A stretch of DNA of 64,000 bases from Armigeres subalbatus (GCF_024139115.2 NC_085141.1:71899481-71963480); one strand, 5' to 3'. Positions 10,329 to 22,309 are shown, numbered from the stretch's first letter. Notes: generated by a model not told the origin, from the sequence alone. Translations and numbers: made by a program.

Positions 10329-12687
10329 CCCGGATAAAAATTTACAGTACCTTGTAAGGTTTAACCTATTGAAGTACAATAGATTGTATGACAAACGATA
10401 CAAACTATTGTATACTTAATGTAGAATTTCCATGATTGTAAAAATCTTTATTGTACTTACTTAAAAAGCACGATAAATTTAAATGTTATCAATACATTCT
10501 ATTATATTTTTATTGTGCCCTAGTGTTTTGTTTTACGCATCAAAATAAATACTAAACCAATAATATTTTTCTACTTCATTAATGAGAGAATCCTATTTCA
10601 AAATTAGAAATATAATAATTTTAGAATATTTCTTTGATTTATTGTAATGATAAAATAACAATTGGAAACAATGAAAAAACAATAGTTTATTACAAAACAT
10701 TTTGGATGTTATGATTATTATTTTTTTATTATTTACAAGTCTTGAAATGTTCTGATTATAAATTGTTCATAGAACAATCAACATTTAAAAAAAAATAAAA
10801 TTTTGCATTCAATTTTACTCGGAGAAAGGCTGGATTCATTTGAGCGTGTACAGTTTGTTGACGATTAGAAAATAACGAAAAAAAGAAATCAAACAGGAAT
10901 GGAGTGTGGAGCAGGTGTTTTTCATTGTAAGGTTCTGGTAAACAGAGACGTAATTTAACATCGTCTCTGCCGGTAACGAGTAAGCGGGGAATAATTGGCC
11001 GCAGTGCCGTGTAATAATGGTGAGTATTAGGTGGTGTCATCATAATACCAGATAATTTTGTTGTTAATCCTTTCGTACTTTCCCGGGGGATCATTGATTT
11101 TCTCCACCGAAGCAATACGGAACATTTGAGTTAACACTCATCCTAATTCCATTTCAGAACTGTGAAACCAATGTCTAAAACCTGCTGCTCGCCGCTTCCA
11201 TTGATTGAATGTCCTACGACGGCCGTCGTTGACTGTTTCCGAGAGTGAATGTAGGTAACTTTTCCCTTCCCGCTTGGCGTATTTCATCACATGTTCTCCT
11301 CATTTACAACTTTCACAGGATACCTACGGATATCTTAGATCTCTGCGGTACAGATACGGTTACCTGCGACCTAACTGAAACAAAAATGTAGAGTGGATAG
11401 GTGCCACCAGCAGGGACTAATACATAGTTCCTAGTTAGTTCCTGCCACCAGTGTCCCAATCCAGCCCAAATTAACATCCCAGCTAATAACAGCAGAGCAG
11501 TTATAACGTGCTCATCGAGTACAGTGATTGTTCGCTAATTGGGGCACGACCTCACCCCAACTAGCGAATGTCGTGCGCTAATCGGGGTGGTTTGACAAGC
11601 GTCAATGTTGTTTACTTTTTGCATTGAACAAAAGAAAATTTTACGCGCCAGAAAATATCGATCCCGCCAAACACGGAAACAAAACGTCAACGCGTTTTTG
11701 ACATCACATTCTGACGTTTAGCTGCTTTTTAATTGGGTTTCGCCCCAATTAGCGAACCCCCAACTAAAAAGCGCCCCAACTATAAAAACCCCAATTAGCG
11801 AACGTTCACTGTATTACATATGATCAACAATATTTTTTAACAAATCTTATTTAAAGTGAATGAAAAAAAAAAATGTCACTAGAAAAATCAAAACTAAAAT
11901 TAAATTCGATTAAAGTTGTTATAGTTAATATAATGAAATTAAATTGGAATTAAGTTGAAATCAAATTGAAATTTAAATAATTTAGAAGTGAATAAAAGTT
12001 ATTAAAATGAAAACTAAGAATTGAGGAGATTATATTTAAAATGAATTTAATAATTACTTAAAACTAGAATTGAATTTAAAGTATATATGGTTTGTTTTAT
12101 AATTTATTTTATTAATCCGCATGGAAAATCCGCATTTCTTGTGAGTTGCAGAAAAGAATAAAATCTTGATAAAATATTATTACATTTTTTGATATCAAAA
12201 TTACAAATTGTAACGATGTTTTGTAAAGAGATTTTTTTTTGCATCTCACAAGAAATGTGATGTTTTCTCATATAAAAATAAATTGTAAAACAAATTGTAT
12301 TATATTTCTATTGTAACACTGGAGTGAAATTTAGTTTTAATTGTACTTTAATGGTAAAACAATAAAATAAAGTTAGGAAAAACATTTAAAACACATTGTT
12401 TTCTATTGTTTCGTCCATAGAAATCATCCCATTGAAGAACCGTAAAATCAATTGTTTTGCTCTGAATTTTGTATGGAAAATTTTCGATTTTTTTATTGTA
12501 AAGATACATAACAACCCCCATTTTTAATTGTAAAAGTCCCATTTACCATTCATTTTATCGTGCAAAACCATTCATTCTTATGCACTTTTATTGTAAAATT
12601 TCCATCACATTCAATGGTAATTATTATATACGCAATGGTGTTGTAACAGAAAAAGTAATTGTTTTTTAATAATATTTTTTATCCGGG
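10329..12687. repeat. AT-rich element bounded by CCCGGATAAAAA inverted ends
   Basis: CCCGGATAAAAA at 10329 and TTTTTATCCGGG ending at 12687 form a short terminal inverted pair. The content is strongly AT-rich with no supported gene. I find no clear target duplication, so the boundary is moderately sure only. A Tc1-type MITE lies inside at 11522-11811. Confidence 0.45.
11522..11811. mobile_element. Tc1/mariner-type MITE, 290 bp
   Basis: The ends are CAGTGATTGTTCGCTAATTG at left and the complement of CAGTGAACGTTCGCTAATTG at right, flanked by TA (11520-11521 and 11812-11813). CAGTG ends with TA duplications are typical of Tc1/mariner-derived MITEs. Extra copies of CCCCAATTAGCGAA-like words lie just inside both ends. 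No ORF. Confidence 0.85.
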
Positions 12688-13950
12688 TTACACTTCCATA
12701 CCAACGGCGACAGAATCGCAGTCGCCAAGCGATAGAATCGCGTCGCGTTTGTCGCATCGCGTGTGTTTGGGGAACCTTTATAAGTAAAATCAACCTATAG
12801 GTAGGGGAATGTCTCCGGTTGTGGGCCACCCTGAATATTTTTTGACAATTGATAGATATGACAAATCTGAGCATTGTCAAACTTGTAGTTAGATAGTATA
12901 CATAATCAGAGCCAATATCGAAGTGTTCACACGCGCATGTTTTCTTGTCGCAACCAAACAAAAAAAATCGTTAAAATTTGGATTTTTTCAAGTCATTTTT
13001 CAAGTGTAACAAATCGAAGCAAATAATTAGAAAATGGTAAGTGTTACACTTTATCATTTAGTACATTAGGTGTACTTTATGATGTGATATCAAATTCCAG
13101 TGAAATGTTTGTGTCGTACCATTATTCCCGGTAGTGGGGCACTAAATTTACCTTAATGGTATCCCGGATAAAAAATATCATTGAAAAATTATCATCAATA
13201 AATTTTATTACTACAGCACCATTTAGTACATAATAATTACCATTGAATGTAATGGAAATTTTACAATAAAAGTGCATAAAAATTAATGGTTTTGCACGAT
13301 AAATTGAATGGTAAATGGGACTTTTACAATAAAAAATAGAGGTTGTTATGTATCTTTACAATAAAAAAATCGAAAATTTTCCATACAAAATTCAAAGCAA
13401 AACAATTGATTTTACGGTTTTTCAATTGGATGATTTCTATAGACGAAACAATAGAAAACAATGTGTTTTAAATGTTTTTCCTCACTTTTTTATTGTTTTA
13501 CTATACAAGTACTATCCAGTTTTCTGCGAGCGGTAATGGCCGCCAACTTGCCTGCGAGTTAGTCTCTGATTTGACGTTTGTGGATGTCAACTGCACCCAC
13601 CGTTCCGAACATTCTGACCAATGTGGCATATAAGAAGGTGCTGATGAAGTGAACTCAAGCCTTCTAATATACCACATTGATCAAAATGCTCGGAACGGTG
13701 GGTGCAGTTGACCTCCACAAACGTCAAACCAGAGACTAACCCGCAGGCAAGCTGGCGGCCATTACAGCTCGCGGCAAACTGGATAGGATTTAGAATGAAT
13801 TACACTCCAGTACTACAATAGAAATACAATAAAATTTAATGTTCTACAATAAATATTTTTAACAGAGAAAAATCACATTTTTTGTGAGATGCAAAAAAAT
13901 ACTTCCATCTTTACCAAACATCATTACAATTTGTAATTGGAAACAATCAC
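12185..13950. repeat. Large imperfect inverted repeat (two facing AT-rich element ends)
   Basis: The arms run from about 12185 to 12687 and from 13157 to about 13950. They share, inverted, the CCCGGATAAAAAATAT end, TTTACAATAAAAGTGCATA, the segment around CAATTGATTTTACGG, and the run around CACTCCAGT with AATAGAAAT. The right arm is interrupted by a MITE at 13513-13785. The spacer 12688-13156 is unrelated; its edges carry GTCTCCGGTTGTGGGCCACC and GTAGTGGGGCAC words. Confidence 0.7.
13513..13785. mobile_element. Foldback MITE inserted in the right arm of the inverted repeat
   Basis: TATCCAGTTTTCTGCGAGCG at the left is inverted as CGCGGCAAACTGGATA at the right. The arms, about 115 bp each, include CCGTTCCGAACATT and GGTGGGTGCAGTTGA. 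The host arm matches its partner (12310-12360) on both sides of this insertion. A TA duplication is possible but not certain. Confidence 0.72.
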
Positions 13951-14251
13951 TACATTTCTTAAAAAATAAACTAAACTAGTAAAACTATTTTTTTTTTACC
14001 ATTTACCTTAAATATTCGAAGGTTTCATTTCAAAACAAATTAAAATTAACTTATTCTAAATAAATAGAAACTCTTGCATTGGTTCTTCCTGGAGTACACG
14101 ATTGGCATTTTTCATTCGTAGTGACAAACCCTTTTCGCCCTCCTCGTCACGACGCTTGGTGGCTCTGAACCTCAATAGAATATAACAAAAAACAAACAAA
14201 TTTTGTTCAGGATTTTCCTATTTGTTCCTAATGAAGAAAACTTACCAGCTA
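13951..14251. other. Unassigned AT-rich sequence
   Basis: No gene or clear element ends seen. A short stretch around 14085-14170 is less AT-rich but shows no recognisable coding. Confidence 0.35.
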
Positions 14252-14540
14252 ACCTGTCATAAGACGAGTTTATACAATCCCATTGAATTCCACCACTTAA
14301 TTGTATCTTGATAGATACGTATTTCGACCTCAACAGTAAGGCCGTCTTCAGTGTCTCGTACTTGACTCGACTTCGAGTCGAGTCGAGTCAAGTACGAGAC
14401 ACTGAAGACGGCCTTACTGTTGAGGTCGAAATACGTATCTGTCAAGATACAATTAAGTGGTGGAATTCAATGGGATTGTATAAACTCGTCTTATGACAGG
14501 TGAAAACATTCCACTAAAAAGCTCAAAATAATTTTCTTTT
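14252..14540. repeat. Perfect long hairpin repeat, hammerhead-like family
   Basis: Two ~124-bp arms meet at about 14377 (CGACTTCGAGTCG) and are almost perfectly inverted out to CCTGTCATAAGACGAG and its complement, so both strands read nearly the same. The right side continues to about 14540 with CTAAAAAGCTCAAAATAATT, which also follows the single-arm copy at 18692-18850; the right arm is therefore the normal 3' end and the left arm an inverted partial copy. No coding capacity. A relation to Penelope-like elements is possible but unproven. Confidence 0.8.
14398..14443 (+). ncRNA. Hammerhead-ribozyme-like motif
   Basis: In order: GACA (stem I, 14398-14401), CTGAAGA core (14402-14408), one extra C, GGCC/GGTC stem II around a 10-nt loop (14410-14427), GAAA (14428-14431), ATAC/GTAT stem III (14431-14438), C at the cleavage position (14439), and TGTC (14440-14443) pairing with GACA. 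All canonical core residues of a type I hammerhead are present except for the extra C after CTGAAGA, which may disturb the core. Related motifs lie at 18710-18755 and 32454-32498. Activity is unknown. Confidence 0.4.
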
Positions 14541-14599
14541 ACAAACTTGTTTCATGTTTTGGTGCGGAAGAAAACATGTCAAATCTCCAGCATACACAC

Positions 14600-15308
14600 T
14601 AGGGTGGCTCAAATTAGTATGGGAAAAGTTTTTTTCAATTTTTTCGATGGGCCGCCCTCTTATTCGGTTCTATTTGATGCCCTGATGCTCTAGACAAAAT
14701 TTCAGCAAAATCGGTCAACGTTTGGGCAGTGCTAAACTCGTTGGAAGTTTATATGAAAAAATGTATGCAGAAACATCGAAAAACAGTAAATTGCAGCTGG
14801 ACTACACAATTTACGATGAAGAACTATGATACTCATTCAGATCTTGGAGAATTTAATACAGAATGTTATGCTGAAAACCGCGAGAAGATTAGAGTTTGCC
14901 CGGCTAAGTTATTAGCATTTCTCTCAAGTGGGGTTTGAGCAAATTTCGTTTCTTTTACCTTTGAAAAGAAATAAATTCACCCCTACAACACTCCAGTAAA
15001 ATGCTAATATCTTTGCGTAATAAACTCTAATCTTCTCGCGGTTTTCAGCATAACATTCTGTATTAAATTCTACAAGAACTGAATGAGTATCATGATTCTT
15101 GGTCGTAAATTGTGCCTTCCAAATGCAAATCACTGTTTTTGGATGTTTCTGCATACATTTTTCCATATAAACTTCCAACGAGTTTAGCACCGCCCAAACG
15201 TTGACCGATTTGGCTGAAATTTTGTCCAGAGCATCAGGGCATCAAATAGAACCGAATAAGAGGGCGGCCCATCAGAAAATTTGAAAAAGTGTTTTTTGAG
15301 CCACCCTA
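14600..15308. mobile_element. hAT-type foldback MITE, 709 bp
   Basis: The 8-bp duplication ATACACAC (14592-14599 and 15309-15316) brackets TAGGGTGGCTCAAA and its complement TTTGAGCCACCCTA. The arms are ~340 bp each and highly similar when inverted (for example GGGCCGCCCTCTTATTCGG near both ends), leaving a short loop near 14940-14980. The duplication length fits hAT transposases. No supported ORF; the open frames in it are hairpin artefacts. A half copy lies at 24323-24592. Confidence 0.85.
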
Positions 15309-17053
15309 ATACACACTCAACGGAAACTACGAAATACTCAAATAATGAAATTAAAAATATTAAGTTGATTAAAAAATCGATAATATAAAATAATAATAAA
15401 CATCTCGATAAGCATAAATTGTTGTTAACAGAACATGAAAAATAATGAAAAAACCCAGATTAATCCACCTAGCGGTGATGGTGCCTTTCTCGACCTTCGT
15501 AAAATGTGTGTGCTTGAAAATAGATGAGCTAGTAGCTAGGAGTAAAAAAGACAAATTTCTTTGTCCGTTCTATGAAAATCAGATTATTTATGGCAAAGAT
15601 ATTGTAGATCCAGTTGAAACCCGAAAATCATATTTTGTCCCATTCCCGGATGTCGCCACTACATCGCGAGTGGTACCCGACTATGGCACAGTTGCGCACT
15701 ACTCATGATGCAGTTTCAACATCCGGAAATGGGAGAAAATGCGATTGTCGCGAGACCTCGGTTCGGTTTTCAACTTGATCTACAAAATGCTAATAAGAAT
15801 TTCAACATTTTGTTTTCTTTCCAAACTTTTGACGTACATACCCTGTTTTATTTTACCAAGTTATATATTTTAAGGATATCACTTTTGGATGTAAATTGAA
15901 CCGAAGCTCCGACTACACAAAAGAAAACGAGAATGTCATTCCCATCAAGCGAGCGGAGGGCAATATTTGTTATGATATAAATCTCATGACCGTCTTTCTG
16001 CCAAACTCCCGTATGAAGAGGGAGGAAGTGTATTAGTGTGGAAGCATCCGATAGTTCGTTTTCGGAAAGAAATTATAGCCTTTCGGTACAACTTTGTTGC
16101 ACAAGAAAGGCAAAAAGTATTTTGGCCATAATTTCTAAGGTAATAGTCCAATCTGGCCAACTTTCAATAGAAAATAATAGAACAGGATTCCGCGTCTAAT
16201 GCAATTTGTTGTGAGTAAATCGGTTGAGGGTAAGTCCATTAAAAGTCAGCTAGACTTTTTAATCGCTTTTATAGCACATAGTATATTTTGGCCATAATTT
16301 CTGTGCCCATGGTCCAAATTTTTAATAGAAAACAATACGACAGGATTCCGCGTCGAATGAAACTTGTTGGAATTATAGATAGTGGAATATATAGATGAGT
16401 GAAGATAAATCCTCTGTCTCCAAACGAACTGTCAAACGTGTCTCCAAACGAGCATGACGTCACGATTTCAATGGAAACTTTAAGGGCTGTGACGTCATAT
16501 GCGCGAGTGCACGAGCAGAAAAATCGACTCAGCCATGCTTTCGCTCATCTATATAGTCTACTATCTATAGTTGGAATTAAATCGGTTGAGAATAAGTTCC
16601 AAAAAAGTGAGCTAAACTTTTCGCACTTTTGGTGCGCACACACACACACACACAGAGACATCATCGCAGTTCGTCGAGCTTATACGTATATAACACTATG
16701 AGTCTCCAGGCTTTCTGTAAAAGTTTGGTTTTGGAGCGAACATACAGCCTTTTCGTATGAAAAGGCAAAAATGGTGTTTCGGTCATAACTTCCGATCCCA
16801 TAGTCCGATCTAGCCAATTTTCAATAGAAAACAATGGGACAAGAATCTGCGTCGAATGAAATTTTTGCGAGCGACCTGAGAAGCACACATATTGCACATC
16901 AATCACAGTAACTTATATATGACCGGATTCAGTCACAATATGGTTACTGCAACCAGATTTGTTGAACTTGTGTTGCTTGGGGAATAGATGAAGTCTAAGT
17001 GCTAAAAAGTGAGCTAGACTTTTTCGAACTCTTTTTCACAATAAATAGTAATT

Positions 17054-18190
17054 TGACCATAACATCTAAGCCCATAGTCCGATCTGGCCAATTTTCAATA
17101 AGAAAATATGAGACATTCTGCGTCGAATGCAATTTAATGCGAGCAAATCGGTTGAGGAAAAGTGCCTGAAAAATGAGTGAGTTTTTTTAGCGATTTTTCC
17201 ATAAAAAAAATGGTATAATTTTCGATCCCATAGTCCGATATGGCCAATTTTCAATAGGAAACAACAGGACAGGATTCTACGTCGAATGCAACTTGTTGTG
17301 AGTAAATCGGTTAAGGATATGTGCCCGAAAAATGAGTGACATTTTTTACGCGATTTTTACGTATGAATTTGTATTTTGGCCATAACTTTCGATCCCATAG
17401 TTCGATCTGGCCAATTTCAAATAGGAAACAATGGGACAGGATTCTACGTCGAATGCAATTTGTTGCGAGCAAATCGGTTGAGGATAAGTGCCCGAAAAAT
17501 GAGTGACATTTTTTACGCGATTTTTTCGTATGAATTTGTATTTTGGCCATAACTTCTGATCCCATAGTTCGATCTGGCCAATTTCAAATAGAAAACAATG
17601 GGACAGGATTCTGCGTCGAATGCAACTTGTTGTGAGCAAATCGGTTGAAGATAAGTGCCCGAAAAATGAGTGACATTTTTTACGTGATTTTTTCGTATGA
17701 ATTTGTATTTTGGCCATAACTTCTGATCCCATAGTCCGATCTGGCCAATTTTCAATAGGAAACAATGGGACAGGATTCTGCGTCGAATGCAACTTGTTGC
17801 GAGCAAATCAGTTGAGGATAAGTGCCCGAAAAATGAGTGACATTTTTTACGCGATTTTTTCGTATGAATTTGTATTTTGGCCATAACTTTTGATCCCATA
17901 GTCCGATCTGGCCAATTTTCAATAGGAAACAATGGGACAGGATTCTGCGTCGAATGCAACTTGTTGCGAGCAAATCGGTTGAGGGTAAGTGCCCGAAAAA
18001 TGAGTGACATTTTTTACGTGATTTTTTCGTATGAATTTGTATTTTGGCCATAACTTCTGATCCCATAGTCCGATCTGGCCAATTTTCAAAAGGAAACAAT
18101 GGGACAGGATTCTGCGTCGAATGCAACTTGTTGCGAGCAAATCGGTTGAGGGTAAGTGCCCGAAAAATGAGTGACATTTTTTGAGTAGTT
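17054..18190 (+). repeat. Tandem array of ~166-bp units
   Basis: About seven head-to-tail units start near 17054, 17213, 17372, 17540, 17708, 17873 and 18043. Each has the words CCATAGTCCGATCTGGCC, GTCGAATGCAACTTGTTG and CGAAAAATGAGTGACATTTT. The last units are nearly identical, the first ones more diverged. The long minus-strand open frames here only reflect the repeat. Confidence 0.88.
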
Positions 18191-18192
18191 TT

Positions 18193-18207
18193 GCGCACAC
18201 ACACACA

Positions 18208-18252
<45 letters not shown>
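18193..18252. repeat. CA microsatellite
   Basis: A run of about 58 bp of CA with one interruption (ATACAC). A CA run at the same place in the related repeats at about 16637, 35817, 50838 and 63579 shows it is a built-in part of the family. Confidence 0.95.
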
Positions 18253-18257
<5 letters not shown>

Positions 18258-18691
18258 TCACCTCAATTCGTCGAACTGAGTTGATTGGTATATAACACTA
18301 TGGGTCTCCGGGCCTTCTATAAAAAGTTTGTTTTTGGAGCGATCATATAGCCTTTACCGTATACTTAGTATACGAGAAAGGCAAAAAAACATTTTTGTTC
18401 AAACAATAGAGTCAATTGAAAAGAGGCCTGAATAAGAGAAACTCGGATAGGTATGTGCCGCCAATTGAACCGTCAAAAAACAGCAGCCAATCGAGCAGGA
18501 GACCTGTCAAGCAGCTAAAATGTTGGCTCAAATACTGAAAACGGCTGAATTCGATTTTATGCCATTTTTGAATAAACAAATTTTACATAAGTTTGCAATA
18601 ATATATGCAAATTATTTATAGATTATGAAATGAAATTGCAATGTGTATTGGATTCTATTGTTTAGATTCTATTGTTGGATTTTATTGTTTT

Positions 18692-18850
18692 GAGTCGAGT
18701 CAAGTACGAGACACTGAAGACGGCCTTACTGTTGAGGTCGAAATACGTATCTGTCAAGATACAATTAAGTGGTGGAATTCAATGGGATTGTACAAACTCG
18801 TCTTATGACAAGTGAAGACATTCTACTAAAAAGCTCAAAATAATTTTCTT
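18692..18850 (+). repeat. Single-arm copy of the hammerhead-like repeat
   Basis: Nearly identical to 14382-14540, from GAGTCGAGTCAAGTACGAG to CTCAAAATAATTTTCTT, but without the inverted left arm. It carries the same ribozyme-like motif at 18710-18755, including the extra C after CTGAAGA. Confidence 0.85.
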
Positions 18851-20606
18851 AACAACACAGTTACTTCGGAGAAAAGTAACTTGCCCACAACCGGAGACAC
18901 TCCCTTATCTTTATAACGGGTCATTTATGCATCTTTAATTTATTGATATGCTAGGAAAATACCTATTCTTGGCAGTCTAAGACATTCGCCAAATTGAATG
19001 ATAAAAATAATGAATAATTACACTAAAACACAGGTATAGTTCAACTGGTATACATTCGTATGCTCTTCCTTTGATGATTGGTGTTCACTTAATATAATAT
19101 CTTTTACCACAAACTTAGTAAATTTAATATAAAGTAACAGGTCAACGTTTCTTCTATTGGCATAGCAATTTTTATTATCAGCAATGATTTTGCTCCCTTC
19201 AGCAACTATACATGGAAGTAGAAAACTAGTAATGTATTGGTGCCAGATGCTGGTTGTTTATATCCTCTAGTAGTAAAATTCATTCATAATAATCGGCCGC
19301 ACGCTCATCTCGCTTCACTCAATTTTGGAAGAAATTTTATTAATTATTAAAACTGGCTTAAAACAAAACATGAATCTTAGCCTTTGCATCAATTCACGTG
19401 GAAGATAGGCAAAAACATTTAAACACATTGTAAAACAAATTTTACCCCTTATGCGGCCAACAAAAAAACAGACGTGAATGGCAGATAGAGTACCCGTGTA
19501 CCCAGATATTGACAATTTCATAACTTTTACCATTTTTAACCTATTTGAATAATGTTGGTCATTTTGGAGAAGGGAACTTACATACTTTTCGTCCGCTGCC
19601 AAGATTTACATCTTTTGTCTTTTGTAATGCCTTAGAGTCTTCACGCGTAAGCAAAAGTCTATCAACCAGTTTCAAATATACAACATGCTCTTTATGGTCC
19701 TTAGATTTCAAGGTCCTTACATGATACGTTTGTTTCATCAAAATAATCATAGGGGTTGTGTACAACGACGTAAACCATGTAAAACCAAATCTATACACAT
19801 AAAATTGAGCTGGAGCCACCTCATTCGTACACTACGTTTCACAGTTGAATAATTGATAATACCCTAAAAGTAGGCAATTATTTATGGTTGAAATGCGCTA
19901 TGTAGGAACGGCGGGAATGGTTATGATTTTTTTGATGAGCTTGGAAAGTATTAAAGTTGTAAAAGGAAAACGGTTCTGTCAGCCACATAAGGCTTAAAAT
20001 ACTACGATGTGGCTATCACTTTTGATATAATTCATGGTCTGAGTAAAAATCTGAATAGAAGCATTTGTATTCTAACACTTTTTTAAAATAAATGCCAACG
20101 CCGGATATTTTGTTCGTAGTTTTGCTAAAATGAAATCACATGGAATTGTGCGTGGTATTTTTTTAGCGTGTGTTTGATATGCTCACAAACACATTCTCTC
20201 GCTCTATTCCGAAGTGCGCTGCTGCCAAAGAAAACGAACAGCCCCAATTTTATTTAGTGAAACATAGAGCAAATATTGAATAAATTTGCTATTTGTGGTG
20301 ATAATCAAGTGGTAATAAAGTGTAAAAACTAGTTTACGTACCTAATTTGTCGTATCATACACGATAAAGAGAAGAAACAGGCGATCCAAAAAAGTAAGTA
20401 ACAGTTTGCTTTTCGTCTGCTGCTTTCTTGGGCGATGCAATAATGGCAAGGATTTCGTAGGTGCAAATTTGTTTCGGTGATTAATTCGTCAAATCTTGCT
20501 ACTTTTACACAAACAACATATTCAAATGAACCCTCGCTTTTGCATTAAAAATAGAATGGAGCCGTTGATTAAGGAAATCTAAGATGCCAAATTCGTCAGT
20601 CACTCT
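18851..20606. other. Unassigned sequence
   Basis: At 18860-18895, CTTGCCCACAACCGGAGACA is the complement of words near 12807, so a repeat end lies there. Open frames on the minus strand at 19315-19819 show no recognisable domain. AAAAAAGTAAGTAAC at about 20386-20400 looks like a splice donor and might end an untranslated exon, but nothing else supports a gene. Confidence 0.35.
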
Positions 20607-21116
20607 AATAGGGTAACCGTACCCTTAGTGGAGGTAGCACCAATAGTGGAGGTAGTGGGGTTTTAACGAAATTGATCATATTTATACACTTTACGATGGT
20701 TTCAGTTGATGCGTCGTGCTTTAAATATCATGTTAAATGCAACTTATCCTCATATTTTGCTTGGAAAACTATTGAAAACAATGATTTTTCTTAACAAAAT
20801 TGACTCCCTTGCACCTATAGTGGTGCAACTGTGCCAATAGTGGCGAGTCTCATAAGAAACCAATGGATAGCACCACTATGGGAACCAAAATTAATTTTTA
20901 CCTCCACTAAAGGAACAGTGTACCCATAGTGGTGCAAGCAATATTTGATAATTGTTGATGTTAAATAACATCTATCTCATTTTTGTTAGCAAATTTATTA
21001 GTTTTTCTATTGACTAAGATATAAAAGCTGTAAATTTCCCATAATTATCAATTTTTAAAAAATATTTTCTTTCGTGGATCTACTAATACCTCCACTATTG
21101 GTACCGTTACCCTATT
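20607..21116. mobile_element. MITE with AATAGGGTAACSGTACC inverted ends
   Basis: The left end AATAGGGTAACCGTACC and right end GGTACCGTTACCCTATT are inverted. Words such as AATAGTGGAGGTA and CCACTATTGG recur through the 510-bp interior, in both orientations. No ORF. I could not fix a target duplication. Confidence 0.72.
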
Positions 21117-22259
21117 CAATCAGGTTAACGTGTTTCTTTGTATTATCCGAAATAGAGATTTACTTGAAAAACATTCATGAATATCCTGAACCATAACCGC
21201 ACGCATCCATTTATCACTATTGTACCGCCGAACAAACAGTAACGAGTTTTCTTTTTTGCTAATTTGCCACGTCATTATTTCGGTCCTTCCAGTCGATTTG
21301 CATTTTCCACGTTTCATTCCTCATAAAACGTTCAATGTAATCATCCACCTCCATCGTCATCCCTCTCAATGGGCAATGCCTTATTCAGTTGTTTTCGGTT
21401 AGTAGGTAGGTACCACGGGACGTTCTTGCTTCAATCAGCGAATTGGGATTTAATCTTAGGATACAATCTACAATCCCACGTCGAATGTTTGCTCATGACT
21501 GGCCATCTGACCTTTTATGACTGAATTGTGTGTATCCGGCAGACTAAACTCGCACTATATAACTGTGTAGGAATGTTTGGACAGAGGGATGCTGCTGCGA
21601 GACAACTCGCCAACCTTAGCAAAAAGCTAAATTCTTTTTTAGCATGGAGTGAGGTGTTGGATTGGTTGGAATATTCGAAGGAAATAGGGCTAGATAAGTT
21701 AGGATACAGATGGAATTGTGCTTTCTTAATTCAACAGGAGCCAGATTGTCTCGAAAAAAAAGCTCAGTCATGTGCCGACTATCCGTCAAAAATCTCTGAT
21801 AGTATTATGTAGGGCTGTTCTGTTCCATTATATATGTTACTTTTTTTGCTGAATTTATTGTAAATTCTTAATGGAATATAATTCGATAAATAAACAGATA
21901 TAACACATGAAACACTTAGCAATAACATTCATCGTCACGAGATCACGTTGTTACTCAATTTTCCTTGATTCATGACTTGTGAGGGAAGTTGGAATATTTT
22001 TTTTTTTTTTGTTGCAAAAGAAGTTCAATTTCAATATACATAGTTAAGTTTGCCATCACAAGAATTTTTTATGAGACATTGCAAAAAAAGATTCGGCTGC
22101 CGGTGGGAACTTAACTTGAGATTTTGAATCACAAACGTATTGATGCGGGTTTGCTTTTGCAACGACAATAGACGCTCGTTTGCCACCGGGCTTTTGACCA
22201 ACTAAGGTGTCCGATACTGCTGGGCATCGTTGTTTCTCTTTTTCTTTATTTATAAACTA
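21117..22259. other. Unassigned sequence
   Basis: The open frame at 21528-21812 has no recognisable domain and lies in AT-rich surroundings, so it is not called. No paired repeat ends were found. Confidence 0.35.
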
Positions 22260-22309
22260 CCAGGCCCGACGAGCTTCGTTTTGCCTAAAATTGATTTATT
22301 CTCTGATTA

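Larger units (their letters stand above)
15447..18383 (+). repeat. Compound GAGAAAGGCA repeat with internal tandem array
   Basis: The left end, AGATTAATCCACCTAGCGG followed by TGCCTTTCTCG, matches starts near 35449, 50637 and 62401. Ends of the form (C)GAGAAAGGCAAAAA or CAAGAAAGGCAAAAA occur at about 16110 and 18372, complementary to TGCCTTTCTCG. A first unit of ~650 bp is followed by related units that contain a recurring block (TTTTGGCCATAA, CCCATAGTCCGATC, AATCGGTTGAG). A CA microsatellite precedes the final ACATCACCTCAATTCGTCGA block. No convincing protein. The first ~1.6 kb is repeated at 62395-64000. Confidence 0.75.

Noticed and set aside
14257..14496. Two nearly identical 62-codon frames on opposite strands
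   Set aside because: They come from the two arms of one palindrome, so identical products on both strands are expected by symmetry.
16399..16701. 100-codon frame also present at 63341-63574
   Set aside because: Conserved only because both sit in the same near-identical repeat; it runs into the CA microsatellite and has no domain.
17311..18261. Long minus-strand open frames, one starting with a Cys-Val repeat
   Set aside because: They are translations of the ~166-bp tandem units and the CA microsatellite; the same peptide recurs with each unit.
19315..19819. Two adjacent minus-strand frames as a possible gene
   Set aside because: Different frames, no recognisable domain and no convincing splice pair between them.
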